64,000 nt of DNA, taken from assembly GCF_013522705.1 (NCBI RefSeq), contig NZ_JAAMRE010000029.1, positions 24,139-88,138 on the forward strand, given 5' to 3'. Of this stretch, positions 60,976-64,000 are shown piece after piece. Within the stretch, counting starts at the first letter, position 1. Every line of letters starts with the position of its first letter. The position numbers and the translations under genes were made by a program. The notes below the pieces were generated by a model. The model had not been told where the DNA came from. It worked only from the letters and a program-made list of their open reading frames with translations, and did no database searches. Origin of the DNA: Pseudomonas lurida (lineage in GTDB: Bacteria; Pseudomonadota; Gammaproteobacteria; Pseudomonadales; Pseudomonadaceae).

Positions 60976-62091
60976 ATGACCGCCGCCCACGCTCAATGGC
61001 GCGACCTCGCGGTGCCGCCCAGGGACGCCGAGCACACCGAATTGCATCCGGACCTGAACCGCGCCCATGTGCGCTTCATCAACCTGGGCAAGACCTACGA
61101 CGGTGCGGTGCATGCGCTGCAAGGCATCGACCTGGCGATCCAGCGCGGCGAAGTGTTCGGCATCATCGGCCGCAGCGGCGCCGGTAAGTCGTCGCTGATC
61201 CGCACCATCAATCGCCTGGAACAGCCCAGCAGCGGGCGCGTGCTGATTGATCAGGTGGACATCGGCGACTTCGACGAAGACCACCTGGTGGCGCTGCGGC
61301 GGCGCATCGGCATGATCTTTCAGCATTTCAACCTGATGTCGGCCAAGACCGTGTGGCAAAACGTCGAGCTGCCGCTCAAGGTGGCCGGTGTACCGAAGCT
61401 GCAGCGCGAGCAGAAGGTGCGCGAATTGCTCGAACTGGTGGGGCTGAACGACAAACACCAGGCCTACCCCGCGCAGCTCTCCGGCGGGCAGAAACAACGG
61501 GTGGGCATCGCCCGCGCGCTGGTGCATGACCCGCAGATCCTGCTGTGCGACGAGGCCACCTCGGCCCTCGACCCGGAAACCACCCAGTCGATCCTTGGCC
61601 TGCTGCGCGAGATCAACCGACGCCTGGGCCTGACCATCGTGCTGATCACCCACGAGATGGCGGTGATTCGCGAGATCTGTGACCGCGTGGTGGTGCTGGA
61701 ACACGGACGCATCGTCGAGCAAGGCCCGGTGTGGCAGGTGTTCGGCGATCCGCAGCACGAGGTCAGCAAAACCCTGTTGGCGCCCCTGCAGCAAGGCTTG
61801 CCGCCGGAGCTGCAAGCGCGTCTGCGGGACCTGCCGACCTTAGCCGAGGCGGCCGTGGTGCTGCGCGTGCAATTTACCGGCAGTGCCACCGACGAACCGG
61901 ACCTGGCCGCGCTGTTCAGCGCACTGGGCGGCCGTGTGCGCTTGCTGCATGGCGGCGTGGAACGCATTCAGGGCCACGCCCTGGGGCAACTGCTGCTGGC
62001 GGTGAGTGGCTCGGACCACGGCGCCGATGCCTTGCGCCAGCGCGCCGGGCGCTTTGCACAACAGGTGGAGGTATTGGGTTATGTGGCTTGA
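60976..62091 (+). CDS. metN: MetN-type ABC transporter ATPase
   Basis: The 371-residue ATPase starts at 60976 (MTAAHAQWRDLAVPPRDAEH) with a 30-residue extension before the core, unusual for MetN. It has Walker A GRSGAGKSSLIR, Q-loop MIFQHFNLMSAKTVWQN, signature LSGGQKQRVGIARALVHD, Walker B ILLCDEATSALDPE, and a C-terminal NIL regulatory domain (about 285-370). The last 11 bases overlap metI. Confidence 0.92.
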   Translation: MTAAHAQWRDLAVPPRDAEHTELHPDLNRAHVRFINLGKTYDGAVHALQGIDLAIQRGEVFGIIGRSGAGKSSLIRTINRLEQPSSGRVLIDQVDIGDFDEDHLVALRRRIGMIFQHFNLMSAKTVWQNVELPLKVAGVPKLQREQKVRELLELVGLNDKHQAYPAQLSGGQKQRVGIARALVHDPQILLCDEATSALDPETTQSILGLLREINRRLGLTIVLITHEMAVIREICDRVVVLEHGRIVEQGPVWQVFGDPQHEVSKTLLAPLQQGLPPELQARLRDLPTLAEAAVVLRVQFTGSATDEPDLAALFSALGGRVRLLHGGVERIQGHALGQLLLAVSGSDHGADALRQRAGRFAQQVEVLGYVA

Positions 62092-62725
62092 TCGTTTAGT
62101 GCAGGGCGCCCTCGACACGCTGTTGATGGTCGGCGTGTCCTCGCTGATCGCCTTGCTGGTGGGGATTCCGCTGGCGGTGTTCCTGGTGACCAGCGACAAG
62201 GGCGGCATCTACCAGGCACCCGCGTTGAACCGGGCGCTCGGGGCGTTCGTCAATCTGTTCCGCTCGATTCCGTTCCTGATCCTGATGGTGGCGCTGATCC
62301 CGTTTACCCGGCTGATCGTCGGCACCACCTACGGCGTATGGGCGGCGGTGGTGCCGCTGACCATCGCCGCCACGCCGTTTTTTGCACGGATCGCCGAGGT
62401 GAGCCTGCGCGAAGTCGACCACGGCCTGATCGAAGCCGCCCAGGCCATGGGCTGCCGGCGCCGGCACATCATCTGGCATGTGCTGTTGCCTGAAGCATTG
62501 CCGGGGATCGTCGGCGGTTTCACCATCACTCTGGTAACCATGATCAATTCCTCGGCGATGGCCGGCGCAATCGGTGCCGGCGGGCTGGGCGACATCGCGT
62601 ACCGCTACGGCTACCAGCGTTTCGACACGCAGATCATGCTCACGGTGATCGTGCTGCTGGTGGTGCTGGTGGCGGTGATTCAGGTGGGCGGCGATCGCCT
62701 GGCACGGGTGTTGAACAAGCGGTGA
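62081..62725 (+). CDS. metI: MetI-type ABC transporter permease
   Basis: ATG 62081 (MWLDRLVQGALDTLLMVGVSS) overlaps the metN end. The 214-residue membrane protein has five helices, an EAA loop (HGLIEAAQAMGCRRRHIIWHVLLPEALPG, read in parts) and SSAMAGAIGAGGLGDIAYRYGYQRF, typical of MetI. Last member of the sfnB-to-metI operon. Confidence 0.93.
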   Translation: MWLDRLVQGALDTLLMVGVSSLIALLVGIPLAVFLVTSDKGGIYQAPALNRALGAFVNLFRSIPFLILMVALIPFTRLIVGTTYGVWAAVVPLTIAATPFFARIAEVSLREVDHGLIEAAQAMGCRRRHIIWHVLLPEALPGIVGGFTITLVTMINSSAMAGAIGAGGLGDIAYRYGYQRFDTQIMLTVIVLLVVLVAVIQVGGDRLARVLNKR

Positions 62726-62764
62726 GGTATAGTCGGGACCTTTCAGTGCCCGGTATCGCTCGCC

Positions 62765-63394
62765 ATGACGCTCAAACCCGACGACCTCGACCAGATCACT
62801 TCCACCACCCTGGGCCACTACAACACAGTGGCCGAGGACTTTCGCGAAGGCACCCGCGACCACGACGTGAGCCAGAACATCGACGCCTTGCTGCGGCATA
62901 TCCAGGGCACGCCGCCGTTTACCGTGTTGGATTTCGGCTGCGGGCCGGGTCGTGATCTACAAACGTTTACGCGCCTGGGCCACATCGCCGTAGGGCTCGA
63001 CGGCTCCGAACGTTTCGCGCAGATGGCACGCGAGGACAGCGGCTGCGAAGTGCTGGAACAAGACTTCCTCAAGCTGCAACTGCCCGTCGCGCGCTTCGAC
63101 GGCATCTTCGCCAATGCGGTGCTGTTTCATATCCCCAAACAGGAATTGCCCCGGGTACTCAAGCAGCTGCATGCCGCGCTGAAACCGGGTGGCGTGCTGT
63201 TCAGCTCCAACCCGCGCGGTGACAACCAGGAAGGCTGGAATGGACCGCGCTACGGGTCGTATCACGACCTGGAGGCGTGGCAGACGTTGCTGACCAGTGC
63301 AGGGTTTGTGGAGCTGGAACATTACTACCGCCCGGCGGGGCTGCCCCGTGAGCAACAGCCTTGGTTGGCCAGCGTATGGCGCAGGCCTGAATAG
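62765..63394 (+). CDS. class I SAM-dependent methyltransferase
   Basis: The 209-residue protein has motif I VLDFGCGPGRDLQTF, motif II region AVGLDGSERFAQMARED, motif III/IV DGIFANAVLFHIP and a post-motif LKPGGVLFSSNPRGDNQEGWNG. The C-terminal half resembles small-molecule or tellurite-resistance-type methyltransferases; the substrate is not known. It lies 39 bases after metI and may be part of its transcript. Repeats follow directly. Confidence 0.85.
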   Translation: MTLKPDDLDQITSTTLGHYNTVAEDFREGTRDHDVSQNIDALLRHIQGTPPFTVLDFGCGPGRDLQTFTRLGHIAVGLDGSERFAQMAREDSGCEVLEQDFLKLQLPVARFDGIFANAVLFHIPKQELPRVLKQLHAALKPGGVLFSSNPRGDNQEGWNGPRYGSYHDLEAWQTLLTSAGFVELEHYYRPAGLPREQQPWLASVWRRPE

Positions 63395-63873
63395 CAGCCT
63401 GGCAATAAGGGGGCATGCTCCGATAGCGGTGGATCAGATGGAGCCTCCGGGAATGCAGCCCGTGACGCTCCGCGTCACCTGTGCACAGTGACCAAAACCT
63501 GCGGCGCCTGGCGGGACGCGGAGCGCCCCAAGCAGCATTCCCACGCAGAGCGTGGGAACGATCAGCGCGCGCCATTCAACCCGGCATCAAGATCGTTCCC
63601 ACGCTCCCGCGTGGGAATGCAGCCGTGACGCTCCGCGTCACCTGTGCGCAATAGCTAAAACCTGCAGCGCCTGGCGGGACGCGGAGCGTCCCAAGAGGCA
63701 TTCCCACGCAGAGCGTGGGAACGATCAGCGCGCGCCATTCAACCCGGCATCAAGATCGTTCCCACGCTCCCGCGTGGGAATGCAGCCCGTGACGCTCCGC
63801 GTCACCTGCAGTAGCCGAAACCTGCGGCGCCTGGCGGGACGCGGAGCGTCCCAAGAGGCATTCCCACGCAGAG
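63395..63873. repeat. 163-164 bp tandem repeat array, two full copies and a cut third
   Basis: Copies begin with GAATGCAG at 63451, 63615 and 63778. Each copy contains GTGACGCTCCGCGTCAC, a variable region with AAACCTGC-GGCGCCTGGCGGGACGCGGAGCG, CATTCCCACGCAGAGCGTGGGAACGATCAG, a CGCGCCATTCAACCCGG stretch and GATCGTTCCCACGCTCCCGC. The third copy stops after CACGCAGAG, where an IS begins. No gene is visible in this stretch. Confidence 0.9.
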
Positions 63874-64000
63874 TGAACTGACCCCACAAAGTTGGACGAT
63901 TTTCTATCTATGCCTGAGCGGCCTGAATTCTGTATTCAACAGGACTCAGGCCGTTTAGCTTCAGTCTGATACGCGAGTGATTGTAATACTGGATGTACTC
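63874..64000 (-). mobile_element. end of an IS3-family insertion sequence
   Basis: Sequence starting TGAACTGACCCCACAAAGTT at 63874 is the terminal inverted repeat of an IS3-family element. It is followed by the 3' end of its transposase gene on the minus strand, then the window edge. The left end interrupts the third repeat copy of the array. Confidence 0.85.
63908..64000 (-). CDS. IS3-family transposase OrfB, C-terminal part (cut by window edge)
   Basis: The last 30 codons read EYIQYYNHSRIRLKLNGLSP then VEYRIQAAQA and a TAG stop. The YNHxRIxLKLNGLSPxEYR pattern is the DDE-type IS3 OrfB C-terminus. The rest of the gene lies beyond the window. Confidence 0.9.
   Translation of the reverse strand, partial: EYIQYYNHSRIRLKLNGLSPVEYRIQAAQA

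Noticed and set aside
63451..63873. Possible CRISPR array
   Set aside because: Units of 163-164 bases with no unique spacers and internal palindromes; dispersed copy elsewhere. It is a tandem repeat, not a CRISPR.

Overview
The window looks like a chromosomal segment of a Pseudomonas fluorescens-group bacterium. The evidence is high GC, Shine-Dalgarno-led compact operons, many short GTGGGAGGGGCTTGCC-type palindromes, and a gene order (dctBD, cysQ-nudE-yrfG-LysM-LysR-fdhD-formate dehydrogenase, pckA-hslO-hslR, rimABK, amgRS, tex, gshA) that I recall as the conserved PA516x-PA520x neighbourhood of pseudomonads. No rRNA, tRNA, CRISPR array or replication origin was recognised.

Layout. 0-6.2 kb: an OprD-family porin, a small conserved protein, agmatine deiminase and a 969-residue kinase-like/M23-like/aminotransferase fusion, all on the minus strand. 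6.3-13.4 kb: a dTDP-L-rhamnose operon (rmlB-A-C-D with ATGA overlaps), then a DctB/DctD two-component pair and a hotdog thioesterase. 13.4-20.4 kb: cysQ-nudE, yrfG, a BON-LysM protein, a LysR regulator, fdhD and a YdeP-type molybdenum oxidoreductase. 20.6-25 kb: a glycine-zipper protein, a thioesterase, a RecQ helicase and a YfaP/TPR protein. 25.1-27.8 kb is an accessory patch: a YhfG-Fic antitoxin/toxin pair (the 56-residue antitoxin is easy to miss), a repeat-rich spacer with a broken gene behind a structured leader, a REPIN, an orphan ORF and a membrane-DUF1493 fusion. 27.9-41.3 kb is core: pckA, hslO, PAP2 phosphatase, hslR, rimA-rimB-rimK, amgS-amgR, tex, a thioesterase and gshA.

41.4-62.7 kb is dominated by sulfur acquisition: tauABCD behind a perfect palindrome, serine acetyltransferase, D-cysteine desulfhydrase, a cystine ABC transporter, and an operon of a 20-codon leader ORF, two SfnB-like flavoproteins, an FMN monooxygenase and a MetQNI-type transporter. 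Between these lie a two-gene module (unknown protein plus HTH-ImmA/IrrE metalloprotease, 45.0-46.9 kb), an aldo/keto reductase and a BetT choline transporter with a BetI-like operator. An unrecognised protein with a duplicated beta-rich domain (55.35-56.11 kb) lies between the cystine and SfnB loci. The window ends with a methyltransferase, a 163-164 bp tandem repeat array and the end of an IS3-family element inserted in that array.

The best candidates for undescribed biology are the 45.0-46.9 kb HTH-ImmA/IrrE module with its unknown partner, the 26.6-27.8 kb orphan/DUF1493 fusion pair, the duplicated-domain protein at 55.35 kb, and the short ORF coupled to sfnB at 56.235 kb. All positions and motifs were read by eye; family names are from memory and no database search was run.
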